From positions 9,942,167-10,006,166 of the forward strand of contig NC_134762.1 in the NCBI RefSeq assembly GCF_050436995.1: a stretch of DNA of 64,000 nt, in the 5' to 3' direction. The stretch comes from Anticarsia gemmatalis. Lineage: Eukaryota; Arthropoda; Insecta; Lepidoptera; Erebidae. A model generated the notes under the pieces. That model was not told where the DNA came from. It saw nothing but the letters and a program-made list of their open reading frames with translations, and did not search any database. How positions within the stretch are numbered: position 1 is the first letter of the stretch; each line of letters starts with the position of its first letter. Made by a program: the position numbers and the translations under genes. This document shows, piece after piece, positions 1-11,530 of the stretch.

Positions 1-599
1 TGATGAATTAAATTTAAAAATTGTTCAGTGTTTTAGTCACAAAAGCGTGACATACAGACCTTCGTATTTATCATACTAATTAGTATGAATTTGTTAAACT
101 TACGAAAGTGTTTGCGCTTCTATGACATCTATGTACCATTTTATATGACGTGGGAACTATTTCGCTAATAATATAATAACTCATTGATACAAAGAAGTTT
201 CGCTTGAAAGTGAGATTGAAGCAGTTTGTAAGTATAAAAAAATTATATTAATATTTTAGCGACTTTCGTAGAATGAATCCCAATTTGTCTTAAATAACTT
301 TATAGAGTCACAGAATAAAAGACTACGGTTCTTAATAACTACGAAATATTTTACCACATTCTCAGTACCTATAAAAGAAACTAGAACCTTAATAAACTCA
401 ATAAAATGGGAGTACTAAAAAAATATAAGTTCAATACAATAACGTTGTTAGGTCTAAAGGTAGACTTAAAAACTTCTCTGGCTGGTTTTAGCAGGCATTT
501 ACGTGCCCAATCTTGTAAAATTTCATATTTCAGGTACGCAAGTGAATTTTAGGCTACGGCTACACTAGTAGCGGTTGTAGAAGTTGACTACTTCTGTAC

Positions 600-705
600 C
601 CATCAGTAGTCTATGCGACTGCTGTGCAAAAGTCTCGGGTTTAAATCCAAAGTTTTGGCCAAAAAGTGAATGCTGAGATTTTTTGTCTGTAAATTCACTT
701 TCTTC
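600..705 (+). mobile_element. tRNA-derived SINE, second head type, diverged fragment
   Basis: tgcgactgctgtgcaaaagt, ctcgggtttaaatcc and aaaagtgaatgctgagat follow the family order; heavily mutated. Confidence 0.5.
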
Positions 706-912
706 CAGGTGTAAGTAAGTTTAGGACGCATACTAGCTTTAGAGAGTATCTAATACCGTCGGTCCTGCGTCTGATGTTTCATTGACATTCGTGTCGGTTA
801 TCTGTTTCACCGGGCTATGAGAGTGATGGCATAGTGTGTATCTGTATATTGTACATACTTGGACACTGTAAACGAAGTTCTACACAGTCGACTGGTTTTA
901 ACAAAACTTTAC

Positions 913-1085
913 CTCGATTCTCTACCACTATCGACTACCGACAACCGGCTAGCTATCGAAATTTTGACATTTAGAATGTACTGCCAAAATATTTCCTACG
1001 ACACCCGTCAGAGGCGCTGATCAGATTTTCATACAAAATTTCTCGACGACATGCGACAGTTCGGTTGTCGGTAGTCGACTACTGG
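913..1085. mobile_element. MITE-like element, same family, fold-back form
   Basis: cctcgattctctaccactat, atgtactgccaaaatatttc and agaggcgctgatcagat follow the family. The right end repeats the left in inverted order (cgactaccgacaaccg against cggttgtcggtagtcg), so this copy can fold into a long stem. Confidence 0.65.
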
Positions 1086-2584
1086 TGCCATAGCTGTATA
1101 TCGTCTTGGAGGATATTACTCTCGTAATTAGACGTATATGACTAACGATATATGGCGTCTAATAGCGGCTAAGTCATAACTAAGCAAACGATAACGCCTA
1201 ACACAAGCTAGATCATTAATGACATTATGTGTGAAATATGCTTATATATATTATAGTAAATTACTAAATGCATATATACCTATAATTTACCGCTTGTGAA
1301 GATGTTTTAAACAAAATTATTCGTGTATAAGCCATGAATTTGGTCCTAAACCACTTTAATTCTTAATAAATATTGACTAAATATTATAAGTAAACAAACT
1401 GTAACTAGTAGTAACGTATGAATGAGAAACGCAAGATAAAGATGATAATAAAAAAGAAGATAAACTTCCTTTGTGTGGCGCAGTCGGGTAAAAATACGAA
1501 GACGCTTCAAAGAAAGTGGTCAATTGTGTTCGTACCTTTATTGTTTTAATAAATGATAATATAAACGTTGAATGACCTTGGGCGGGTATGCTCACATATT
1601 TTGAGGTCAGGTATATTTTAGGGTAGGGTAAAATTTAATTTGTTATTATAAAACTGCGGGGTATATCAGTACACGCAGGCAATGAAAAAAGGGAGATATT
1701 TCGTTAATTCTCCTTTACTATTGTGATTTAATTAGGATCTTGGATTAAGTGTTGAAAAGCTTATAATAATCTGAATTAAAAAAAAAATACATCTATGAAA
1801 AAAAAAACTGAAGACGTGTTCAAGAAAATCAGTGCGCTTAACTTTGGCGTCCGTAATTCATTTAGTTCCAAAAATATACTGCATTAATTGAATGTTTTCA
1901 GCATGTACATTATTATTTACATTATTCTTACATGATTTCTTATAAACACTTGTATAGGCAACAAACGTAATTTATAAAAAAATACATTGAAAAAAGTAAA
2001 CAAATTCGCTAACAAATTGAATTTATTCACTTCATAACATTTATAAGTACGACGAACCAAAAACTTTGTCTATAATGTAAACTGAACAAAGAAATTTAAC
2101 GTATCAAAAATGTTTTCGCGTAAAAAATATAATTTATTCAATACACAGTCCCCACCTGTCGTATCGTTCGACGAAAACGAATATTCGGTAACTTGGGTAT
2201 TATGAGTTAAAGTGACACTGGAAGTGACTTCAAATTTCAAAAGTTAACTTAGGTACATGTTACAGTACGCAATATTCTAAATCGATTAAAAACTTAAAGA
2301 TTTTGTAGTAAATGCTTTAGTGAAACATCCATGTAGTATATAGTCATGGTGGTCCTGAAAAATAGATGACAAAACGATAGATTCCGCTGATAGATCTATC
2401 AGCAAGATACAATATGTTTCATGAACTGGAAATCGTAATCCGTAACTCAGGAATCGCATCCTGCGCCTCGTAGATTGACACTTACTCCATACAGCTACCT
2501 TTTTACTTAAAAAAAATGTTTACAGTATATGTTATTTCTGCAAAAGAAGAAAAATATCTCCGAAATTTCTAAATGAGGTCAGTT

Positions 2585-2690
2585 CCAGTGGCCGTACATC
2601 TTGTTCATCGGCAGCATTCGTTTCGTATGCACGGCGAGAGTCCTCGGACGCCCCGCGACTCACAACTTCGTATCCATTATTTTATACAAA
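2585..2690 (-). other. GC-rich block of unknown nature
   Basis: Minus strand 2681-2535 is open for 49 codons without a stop (begins NNGYEVVSRGASED) but has no ATG and no known domain. It could be a decayed exon, a repeat, or chance in GC-rich DNA. Confidence 0.3.
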
Positions 2691-3189
2691 TTGAAATGTC
2701 AGCGGGCTGATTTGACTATCGTGTTTTCCAGACATTGACGCCGAGTTTTTTCTGAGTGGACCGTGTCGAAATTTTCAAGGGAAATTTTGACACTGTGTGC
2801 GTAAAATTAATGAGAGTTTGTCGATTGAATTTGGGGTCTTTTGTTGTCCCATCTTACGTATTCTTGTCGATTTGGTATAATGTAAAGAATTTCGGTAAAA
2901 GAGACGGTGTTTTTTGCAAATATTCCGTTCAATTTGTTCAGAGGGAAGTGTTCAAATGTAATGTAGAATCAAATTATAGGAATTTCAACCAGAAATGAAC
3001 TGATTGGTGGGCGGGATGGTGAAATTTTTTTCGTAAAAAGTACTTACCTGTAAGCGTATTATGTATCTCAGTTGACAGCTACTGTATTCAGATTGATAGA
3101 CACTATGCAATACATTACAGCTTTAATGTAACGAATTAATAATTATCTAAACTTAAGACTTCATACATAACCGTATCCGTTTTCTATTG

Positions 3190-3245
3190 GGTCCACCATG
3201 CTGGCCAAGTGCGGGACTTAAAGACAGTTAAAGCCAACATTAAAG
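3190..3245 (-). mobile_element. Short fragment of the same tRNA-derived SINE
   Basis: Only gtccaccatgctggccaagt followed by gcgggact is preserved. Confidence 0.45.
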
Positions 3246-3659
3246 TCTTAAGAAAAGGCACGGCTTCGTCAAGCATCAACATTAAACTATCAAAGTAGCG
3301 CACTGCATAATTCATAGTAAATTAGGCCAATCACGGCTCGAAGTCTTCTCGTTCACAAATCTCTCCTCTATTAGCGGATTTTCGATTGTCAGCTCGTCTT
3401 AGTCTAGATTCTGATCGTTATCTCAAATGTCAAGTAGAAATTGACGACGCTAAAAATATAAGATTCAGATATTTTCTTGATAATGAAGTTCAAAAAAGGA
3501 TTATGTAAGTCATTCCTATTTTTAGCATTTGGATATATTTTTTTTTACAGTCACATAAAGCGTTTTAAGGAATATGGTAAAGGAAAACATAGTGTGCAGA
3601 TACATAAGTGACAATCTGTATTGATAAGATTTTATTTTTTTAAAGACAACTCCCACATT

Positions 3660-3850
3660 AAGAGTTGCTCTTGTGTCGCGGGGACTTTTACGAACATACA
3701 AACAACCAGACCCGTAACAATTTCATTATTGTGGACCGCTCAAATAATTGTTCCGTGTAGGTAATCGACTGATCGAACCCACGACCTGCCGAGGCAATGG
3801 TAGCGGCGTTGCGACCTAAAGGACCACGGAGTCAGTGGCGCAGTGGTATG
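3660..3850 (-). mobile_element. tRNA-derived SINE, 'tggcgcagtgg' type
   Basis: The minus strand has ccactgcgccactgac near the head, a B-box-like cgtgggttcgatcag, and a tail ending in cgacacaagagcaactctt. It has small insertions in the head. Confidence 0.65.
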
Positions 3851-4049
3851 ATAACGTGTCCTAAACTTGCACAATTGCACCTTGAATACATTTCATCGTC
3901 ATCATTATTGACAGCTTTTCTCTGACCACTGGACAACATATCATCGTTTAAGGTCTATCACCGCGTAGGTAATTTTTTTACAGTTTTAATTTCATTGGCT
4001 AGAGAATCGAAAGTCGAAATTGAAATCTGTCTCTCCTGAAAAGTTGCTA

Positions 4050-4348
4050 TCTAATCTATCTATCTATCTATCGTATGGTTATATTAACCATACGATAAGA
4101 AGAAGAAGTTAGTGATCAACCTGGTGTCAAAGTTGTTCAAGTCGCCCGAAAGGCCTTTGACATGGCTTAACGACTGTTATCTTAATTGACAACAACCGGG
4201 ACCGACTTTTTACGTGCCCTCCGAAGCACGGAGACGCTTAATTCAAATACCACTATGCGGTCACCCATCTATAGAATGACCGCGCCAACGGTTGCTTAAC
4301 CCGCAGATCGTTTACCGACCGGTAAGCACAACTGGTTATGAGCGTCTC
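4050..4348 (-). mobile_element. 5S-rRNA-like SINE with 12-bp target-site duplication
   Basis: The minus strand of about 4256-4300 (gttaagcaac...gatgggtgaccgc) resembles the 3' half of 5S rRNA including its internal promoter region, as in SINE3-type retroposons. The tail at the low-coordinate end is (gata)n. Flanks gaaaagttgcta at 4038-4049 and 4349-4360 are an exact duplication, which fixes the borders. The tail contains an inverted copy of itself (4069-4080 against 4086-4097). A poly(A) run and a third partial flank copy follow the right duplication. Confidence 0.8.
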
Positions 4349-5174
4349 GAAAAGTTGCTAAAAAAAAAAAAAGTTGCTAAAAATGACTTACGTGGTGATA
4401 GTACTTAAACGACAATATTACGACTATCTCCAAGAACGCTACACTTACTCCTTCCTGTGTTGCCTAAATCTTCCGAGACAAACTCTATTAATGCAACGAC
4501 AGCTCACGACTTTGGACAGGTTTTATCATATCTTTTCAGTTTATAACACTAATCTTACCTAGACTCTAAGTTATTTAGGAAGTAATGGATTTCTATAATC
4601 TTATTATTTAGGTCTTAGATCAAAGAAATCTTGTGTTACAGGCAATATAATCTTATAAACTTGATATATTGTTTCACGACATTCGTTAAATATTCTCAGA
4701 TAATATTGGTATTCTAAAATTAGATTAAGCTTGTATGATTAATTTTGTTCGGAAGCTCTATAGTCTGTTTTATTTGATTGATCATCCAAATTATGAGATT
4801 TCCTATCAGTAATATAGATTTAGGAAGTTTGGTAAAGTTGAGAATTACAGGCCATGAATTCTAGATTTTCCCTACAGTAGTAGTTTTATTCTGGCAAGTT
4901 TATCTGGATATCTGTTATATGACCTAGATTGGCCACTGGAATTCGATAAACTTTCTTACATACCTATGTTTTTAAATGGTGAAATCGCCACAAAATACTT
5001 ACTTTTCTGTACACTTTGAATGTCAATATGTTCCTATAAATGTGCAAGAATCTTGATATTCGAACGTTTTTGATATCATAGCATAATTGGCAGCCTAAAA
5101 TAAACAAACTGCGTACTTAAGATTTACATATACTTTCAGCTGAAACAGTCTAACACGATAGTGTTATGTTATGA

Positions 5175-5244
5175 TAGGAAAAGACATTTCTTCAATTATC
5201 CACTGGTGATAACCAGTGGATAATTGAAGAAATGTCTTTTCCTA
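5175..5244. repeat. Perfect palindrome, 33-bp arms, 4-nt loop
   Basis: Arms at 5175-5207 and 5212-5244 are exact reverse complements around gata. The sequence is not part of any repeat family visible here. Confidence 0.95.
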
Positions 5245-7611
5245 CAATTTCACCACACACACCTTTCTACATTAACCATGCTTATTCCAAACGGTGAAAA
5301 TGAAAGATAATGTGCAAATTATACTTCGAAATCCTGCTCGAGAACCATCATAATATGAAAGCATTCTTAAAATTCCTACAAAATTGAAGACACTCCTTTC
5401 TAAATTGCACCACGAACAGTTAAAATCTTCTATAGCTACTCTAAAATGAATTACAGCCGAGTTATTTCCCCTTTATGGCATTTCTCCTCCATTTTACAGA
5501 TTGAATGTCGCAGATAACCGTTTGATTTCACCGGGTTCCGTCTATTCGATATATTGTGAGTTTTAAAGAAATATAATGAGAATATTGGATTGGATTTGAA
5601 ATGTTATAGTTTGTTCGTTCAACGTTTTAGTTTCGATATTGACAGGCAATTTGGACTTAGTGTCGGACTTAGGTATCAGATCCTAATTTGGTTTTGTTGG
5701 GTGTATCGCAACTTTGTATCTTAAAATTCTATTTTATGCTGCTGAAAATTCATGCTCCATTTATATACATATTTTTTAAAACTTTTCTTTCAATATTTTT
5801 ATAACCTCACTCTGTTATGTTTGATATTGTAGGCAGAGGCGTATTACATACATCTGCGTATCGTCACCTACAATATTATTAATCCTATGTAACAGGGCGC
5901 GCCTACTTGCAAATACTACACACGTTCCCGAACTCCGGGCGTCTCTTGAAAATATGCTTATATGAAAAGCCTTATTTTTCTCGACCCGGGAGATGAATCC
6001 AAGACCTCGGTCAGTAGTTAGTTAAGACAACAACAACTCAAAATCCATTTTTCCGCGAAATCTATGATTGATTTTGACCTTAAATGTTCAGGTCTTCATA
6101 AACCAAGTGACCTGTAATATTTCATGTAGCAACAACTCCTGAATGGTACTATGATAATAACTTTGCTAATAAATGTTTCATGGACTGTGGAGGCCATAAA
6201 TAGTCTATTGTAGTGGGCGAAATTTACGACCAGTGAAACCTCATTCATTATTATTGACCTAATATTTTGGATTTCATTTAGGTCATGTATTTCTAGACTA
6301 CATCAATCTACCTAAGCTAAATCGTCCTTTGTAGTGGTTACACATTTTTTACAAAATCTTTACTAAAAATAATTACATACGTCACAGAGCCAATTTAGAT
6401 TAAATTTTTGAACGAGGGGATTTCAATGATACTGTAATTCACGTAAAAACTATGCTCTGCTTACAGTATCGGGTAGCACAGGTTGCATTTTGACAAATCA
6501 TATCATGGAACTGTAAAAAAATATAGCGCTTATAGTTCAAAAGTCTTATGGAAAAAATTTGAAAACCTACTTTTGACGTTACCAATATTGACCACAAAAA
6601 CGATTTTAGGAATATAAAGCAAACACAAGACAATGTTGCACTCTTTTTATTACTTCATCTCTTTAAAGCAACGATTCGTGATCAAATTCTTACAAATATG
6701 TCTATTTTACGTTCGTATATAAACTTATTATCTACTGTACAGTTTTGTAAAGACTGGCTTTTGTAGTGTCCATTTTCAATAATTACATCGTCATACTCTT
6801 GCACATCTTATTTCAGCGAAATCTTATTCGTTTCCATTGTGAAAAAAAAATATCAGAAGAGAAATAGGGTCAGATGGGGTAAAAGCATTAACATGAGAAA
6901 TGGAGTAAAATACATGGGTTACATTTCTGTCCCACTTGTGGGGTCCAAAAGTCTCCTACCACTATGAGAGATGGGCCTTGAGTTCTTCACACTGACCTAG
7001 TGTGGGTTCCGGATCTCGTATTTTTAATTTCTGTTTAATGACGACTCTCAACACATCACATTGGTGTAATGTAAAACAAAAATAATGCATCTGTCAGAAC
7101 ATAAGTGCAAGAAGTCTATAACCACTAAATAGATGGCAACACCAATTTTGTCTATGCAAAGAAAACATTGAGCTATCGATGCATTCATCCGACCTGATTC
7201 AAATTTCATTCTGGAAATAATTTTCAGTAACAGACTTAACAGAAACCATTTTGTACATAGCAATGACAATCATTTGAAAATGGACAATACACAAGCCGAA
7301 GCATTAGATATATTAGTTGATAGAATCATGTTTTAAACCAAAGCTGTTATTGTTCACAGATTGACAGAGACAACGCTATACAATGTAGCTTTTATCTCTT
7401 TCCCACAATACGCTGTATTTAAATTTTAGACAATAGATATCAAACGTTGGTCAGAAATTACAAACAGTTTGAAATTGTTTCAATTTTACTTATGTTAGTT
7501 ATGTATTAACAAACATTTGTCGTATACTGTTTAATATACAGACTATAGTCCATGGAAATGTTACATTTTTATGACTTAGCAATTGTCAGAGGGCGACGAC
7601 GACAATTTTTT

Positions 7612-7765
7612 TTATGTGTAAGCCTGTAGGAACGGGGCGGGGGTTACTAGAACCTTAAGTTCAAGTTTGTGGGGTCGCCACTCTTGTTCGCCAGCCTCGA
7701 ATCCTTTCCCCACATGGCGGCTGAGAGACAAGGGTGGCGAAACATGAACTACTGACCCCTCCCTG
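7612..7765. other. GC-rich block of unknown nature downstream of kekkon
   Basis: Contains ggggcgggggttactag and acatggcggctgagagac. Two overlapping minus-strand frames are open through it, neither with a recognisable domain. Confidence 0.3.
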
Positions 7766-8179
7766 TTCATATAAAAACTGTGTCCTCTGAAAAACACAAC
7801 ACAAAATGTAACTTTTCCATGGACTAACATGATTCCAATGAAAATTGTAATAAAACTTCAAACTTAGTTTATTTACAGCTATAAAATTGATATGTTGGAC
7901 ATTATGTTTTTTTGTAAACGCTAAAAAATCTAGGCCAAAAACTTAGGTATTATTTCGTACACAAGTATTCATTTCGTTAAGTTCACAATCGTTATTACTG
8001 TAATTAAAATTATTTACATTGTATTATTGTTCTGTTTAATAATTGAAAATTGAATTTCAGGAATCAGTCTGAAAATGAAAATAGCCCCGCAGAATAATTA
8101 AAATGAAATTATACAGCAATGAAATACAACACAACACAATTACTATGGCATCATTAATTAATGTAACTTAAAGGCTGTG

Positions 8180-8185
8180 TTTATT
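8180..8185 (-). terminator. Poly(A) signal AATAAA for the kekkon gene
   Basis: AATAAA on the minus strand lies about 155 nt after the stop codon and is the only exact hexamer in that interval. About 40-55 nt further on is a GU-rich stretch (minus strand of 8124-8143, GTGTTGTGTTG), as expected for a downstream cleavage element. It predicts a short 3' UTR. A second AATAAA at 7873-7868 could give a longer form. Confidence 0.6.
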
Positions 8186-8338
8186 GAAAAGCAAATAAAT
8201 ATTTCCTTTTCATGATAAACGTATAATTAAAAATACATAATTATATACTAACAAATAACAATTTGAAATAAAATAAATAATTTATCACAACTAACACGTG
8301 GCTGAAAGAAACAGAAACTAGCATTTGTATCGAAAAAT

Positions 8339-10075
8339 TTATAAAGCAGTAAATTCTGTAGAAAAGGTTGACAAAGGAACACTTAAAGGGTCTTTGCTGT
8401 CCACATTTTTGTCTGCAGCCCCTGGAAGAGACCATGTTGAACTGCCAGCTGCCGTAATCCTTGGACCCATGTTGTCGTAAGCAGACTTTAAGAAACAAGT
8501 CCTACTACGACGAGGCAGGGTCGCCCCGCCTCCTAAAAGGTCTGGGTACTCGTCACTATGTCCAGCAACTTGCACTGATATAAAAATGTTGCCGTAAGGT
8601 GCTGGTAAAGCAAATTCTGCAGGCGGAGGTGGAAAGGAACCCGGCGGCCCTTCTATTGTTATCTGTACAGGTTCTAGGCATCTCGCATCATCAGACTCCA
8701 TGGAAATCGATCTGTCTAACATCTCGAAGCCGTATGAAGAACCTAAGTCTCCACTCGTTCTGTCACAACTGACAGCTAAGGATGTATCTAGCAATTTCTT
8801 CTCTTGGTCTGTGAAACTTCTGCTAGGTGGTACTCTTCGACGTTTGGTCTTCCAGCAAACGCAGGCTGCGATAAAACCCGCTGTCGTCATAGCCAACATT
8901 GAACCCCCTACTAAGAAAAACGTGGAGTAATCCGGTGCGACCCGAGCAGTCGCCGTTCTAGCTTTAGGCAAAAACAACGTGAGATAAGCACTCGCCTCTC
9001 CAACTAAACTTTTGGCACTACATTTCCACTCCCCCGATAAGTCACTAGTTACATTTGTAATGGTCACGTTTACCCACTGCGCACTTTTGTTCAAGAAGTC
9101 ATCATTGTATTCGTCGAAATTGTCTAACTTGTACCTATTGATTAAAATATCACTGTCTTTGACCGTATTGTTGTTTACAACTAGATGACGATAGTACCAC
9201 GTTACTTTAGGTTTTGGATCACCTCTGACGAAGCAACCAAATGATATTTCTGCGCCTGCCTCCGTTCTAATGACTGTTGGCGATGATATTGCTGAAGGTA
9301 AGCACACAAAATCATCTCTTTTCAAAGCGCGCCATGATAATTCCGCCATTCTGTCGGGTCCACTGCAGAATACCTCCTCATTACCGAGATTACTATTCAA
9401 AAACCAGTCGTGAAACTCTCTTAATCTGCAATCACAATACCAGGGATTATCTGACAAAGTCAAAGTTTTCAATACAGGCAGGTTGAACGTATCTTGATGG
9501 AGAAATGTTAGTAAGTTTTGATGTATATTGACTGTTTCTAGTCCTTGTAGATTCACGAATGCAGACGGGTGTACGGTTTGAAGTTTGCACCGCGATATTT
9601 CCAGTCTCTTTAAATGTTTTAACGGCGGGAATTGCTCCGCCACTAGAGCGCTTAAAGGGTTATCGTTGAGGATCAACAGCCTTAAGCGATCCGCGCCTTT
9701 GAACGTGTCAGGTGATAGTTGAAGTAGATCGTTTTGGGACAGATCTAGCTCTATTAATATTCGTAGTTCTCTGAAGGCGTTGGGGTGTAATGATTGGAGA
9801 CCGGTCGAGCTGAGGTTTATTCGTTGAAGATTTAAGAGTTCTATGTTTGCGAATGCGTCTTCTTCTAGCCTCTTTAAAGGATTTCCGTGTAGATCGAGTA
9901 CTTGAATGTCTGATGCTAAGTTTGGTAGTTGTGTCAGTCCTACTGAGACGCAGTAAGCTGTTTTCTTCCCAGAAGACCATTTGCAGTGGCATTCTGTTAC
10001 GCAGTTGAGCCAGTCGCTTCCAGCTTGTGTGAGGACGAGAAAGAACGTCAGATATCCGCTCCATGCTCGAATCAT
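8339..10075 (-). CDS. Kekkon-family LRR-Ig single-pass membrane protein (LRRC24-like)
   Basis: The product is 578 residues from the ATG at 10075. Seen: a signal peptide (about 1-20, core YLTFFLVLT); an LRR N-cap with Cys25, 29, 31 and 42; about six leucine-rich repeats (57-199); an LRR C-cap with Cys214, 216, 237 and 258; one Ig C2-type domain with Cys281, Trp293 and Cys352; a membrane helix (about 383-408) followed by KTKRRR; and a cytoplasmic tail of about 165 residues with a PPPP run. The tail ends Thr-Ala-Leu, a class I PDZ-ligand pattern. Possible N-glycosylation sites are Asn87, 302, 329, 336 and 341. This domain order defines the insect Kekkon family, whose members act at the cell surface; Drosophila Kek1 inhibits the EGF receptor. 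I cannot fix the paralog; the N-cap looks closest to the Kek5/Kek6 type. The frame continues to a TTG at 10117, but that part lies upstream of a splice acceptor, so ATG 10075 (purine at -3) is preferred. The protein is shorter than most Drosophila Kekkons, mainly in the tail. Confidence 0.95.
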   Translation of the reverse strand: MIRAWSGYLTFFLVLTQAGSDWLNCVTECHCKWSSGKKTAYCVSVGLTQLPNLASDIQVLDLHGNPLKRLEEDAFANIELLNLQRINLSSTGLQSLHPNAFRELRILIELDLSQNDLLQLSPDTFKGADRLRLLILNDNPLSALVAEQFPPLKHLKRLEISRCKLQTVHPSAFVNLQGLETVNIHQNLLTFLHQDTFNLPVLKTLTLSDNPWYCDCRLREFHDWFLNSNLGNEEVFCSGPDRMAELSWRALKRDDFVCLPSAISSPTVIRTEAGAEISFGCFVRGDPKPKVTWYYRHLVVNNNTVKDSDILINRYKLDNFDEYNDDFLNKSAQWVNVTITNVTSDLSGEWKCSAKSLVGEASAYLTLFLPKARTATARVAPDYSTFFLVGGSMLAMTTAGFIAACVCWKTKRRRVPPSRSFTDQEKKLLDTSLAVSCDRTSGDLGSSYGFEMLDRSISMESDDARCLEPVQITIEGPPGSFPPPPAEFALPAPYGNIFISVQVAGHSDEYPDLLGGGATLPRRSRTCFLKSAYDNMGPRITAAGSSTWSLPGAADKNVDSKDPLSVPLSTFSTEFTAL

Positions 10076-10096
10076 ATCAGTCTGGTATCCGTTTAT

Positions 10097-10130
10097 CTGT
10101 AACCAAGAGAGATACAATATTAAACTTTTT
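10097..10130 (-). other. Splice acceptor and pyrimidine tract before the kekkon coding exon
   Basis: Read on the minus strand, a T-rich tract (TTGTATCTCTCTTGGTTACAG, split here as TTGTATCTCTC then TTGGTTACAG) ends in CAG at 10099-10097. The exon would begin at 10096 with ATAAACGGA, 21 bases before the ATG at 10075. This explains why the frame stays open upstream of the ATG without being coding there. The site is a good match to the acceptor consensus; its use is inferred. Confidence 0.75.
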
Positions 10131-11382
10131 GAAACGAAACATATTGAGGGATTGTAGAGAACCTATAACGAACCTATAATGTCCATTGATTTTTGAAGTA
10201 AGACAATCTTTGAAACAAAAAGCTTGTCTCGTAATTTCAAAGGTTTGACTTCATATATGAAAAAGCACCATTTCATTTTAAATGATGTTCAACAAATAAT
10301 TAAGTATTCTCTAAAGTGTTAATGATTACCGAGAAATAACGGGCAGTTCTGCTAGTTACTTTTAACCCCTGGAGATATTCCCAAGCGGACAAAGTCACGA
10401 TCGAAGCTTGTACAACATTTCCCAGTATCAAAAAAGGGAAAACATTGCAACATACGTGCCCGTATCACATTAATCACGATAATATAACCAGTATCAGATG
10501 TGTACTTCCGACTTCAGATGGAACTTCAAAACTTAGATTAGGGAAGTGGTGGCATAATGCGGGCGCTTACGAAATAGTCCGTTCTACATCTGATCGTGGC
10601 AAGTTTTAGGCAAATTACTTGCAGATATGTTTAGAGTTTTAGTGCGTGGGTTTTGTCCAATTAGTTTAATTGTAGGGTCTGTTTTGGTATTGTTATAAAA
10701 ATGTTAGTGGCTGTCTTTTTGGTTATTTATATAAGGCTATATAAATGAACCTGGGGTACATATACATATGTCAAGAAAGGACGTGAATAAAAGGACTGTT
10801 TCGTAGCAAGAAATCAAAATAATATAATGTTGTTTACATTCTTGAATAACAAAAATCTAAACTTTTTTTTTCTGTTTCTACAATGGATTTTCACGCATAT
10901 CTCAAGTAGCAAGTAAGATAAAGTAAAAAAAAAAATTAAACGCAATCTTTTTTTCTGTTCCAAATCATTTTGTTAAATTATATTTAAATACTGTTTTACA
11001 TAAAGCATTAAAAAGAAGACAACGGAATTTTAGGATCTGCAATATTCCTAAAACATCTTTGCCTCAACAAATTCTTTCGCCAACCTCACTCAATAGCAAG
11101 ACATCTTAAAACGAATTTCCTCCCCGATCAAAGCACTGAAAGCACGAAATTTTCCACGCAGGTTACATGGGGCAACATTTTATAGTGGACGCTATTAGTT
11201 CTCCTTCCTTCCGGCACGACACGGCCTGTTGCACTCACCGGACGGAAGGCGATCTAAATCAGAGGTAGACAAGAGATATAATGTTTAAAGTAACTTCTTC
11301 TTGGGCATCTTGGTCTCTCAAAATGTTATATTTTTTAAGTATTAGAAATAGTGCACATTCATTGGTGATAAATTTATAATAC

Positions 11383-11530
11383 TGTAGCGCGATTCTCTAC
11401 AGACAGTAATGTCGGATATCAAAAGTTTGGTATTCAAAATGTACTGCCAAAATAGTTCCTGCGGCGCCCACTAAAGGCGCTGATCTAAGCCTACATAGCT
11501 ATTAGCCACAATAATTTCATCCATGTTATA
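11383..11530. mobile_element. MITE-like element, same family
   Basis: Starts ctgtagcgcgattctctaca and includes aatgtactgccaaaatagtt and aaggcgctgatct. The right end is lost. Confidence 0.6.

Larger units (their letters stand above)
1..8179. other. Intergenic, downstream of kekkon; repeats only
   Basis: Apart from the repeats listed separately, I see no gene. Open frames are short and several begin only with non-ATG codons. Two GC-richer islands stand out, at 2585-2690 and 7620-7760; neither shows a known domain. Confidence 0.6.

Noticed and set aside
2756..2998. 80-codon plus-strand frame
   Set aside because: Starts with GTG, has no domain and sits in unremarkable AT-rich sequence.
4256..4300. 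5S rRNA gene on the minus strand
   Set aside because: Only the 3' half is similar and it continues into a retroposon body with a target-site duplication.
5175..5244. microRNA precursor
   Set aside because: A perfectly paired 33-bp stem with a 4-nt loop lacks the bulges and loop size of animal pre-miRNAs; small-RNA data could revive it.
8241..8498. 85-codon minus-strand frame across the kekkon stop
   Set aside because: Out of frame with the conserved protein, ends in AT-rich 3' UTR, and has no domain.
8700..8930. 76-codon plus-strand open frame
   Set aside because: Antisense shadow of the kekkon transmembrane and tail region.
9708..10064. 118-codon minus-strand open frame overlapping the kekkon LRR region
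   Set aside because: It lies in a different frame of the same strand inside the real CDS and has no domain; it is a shadow of the LRR coding sequence.
10076..10117. N-terminal extension starting at a TTG at 10117
   Set aside because: A splice acceptor at 10097 separates it from the coding exon, and the start codon is not ATG.
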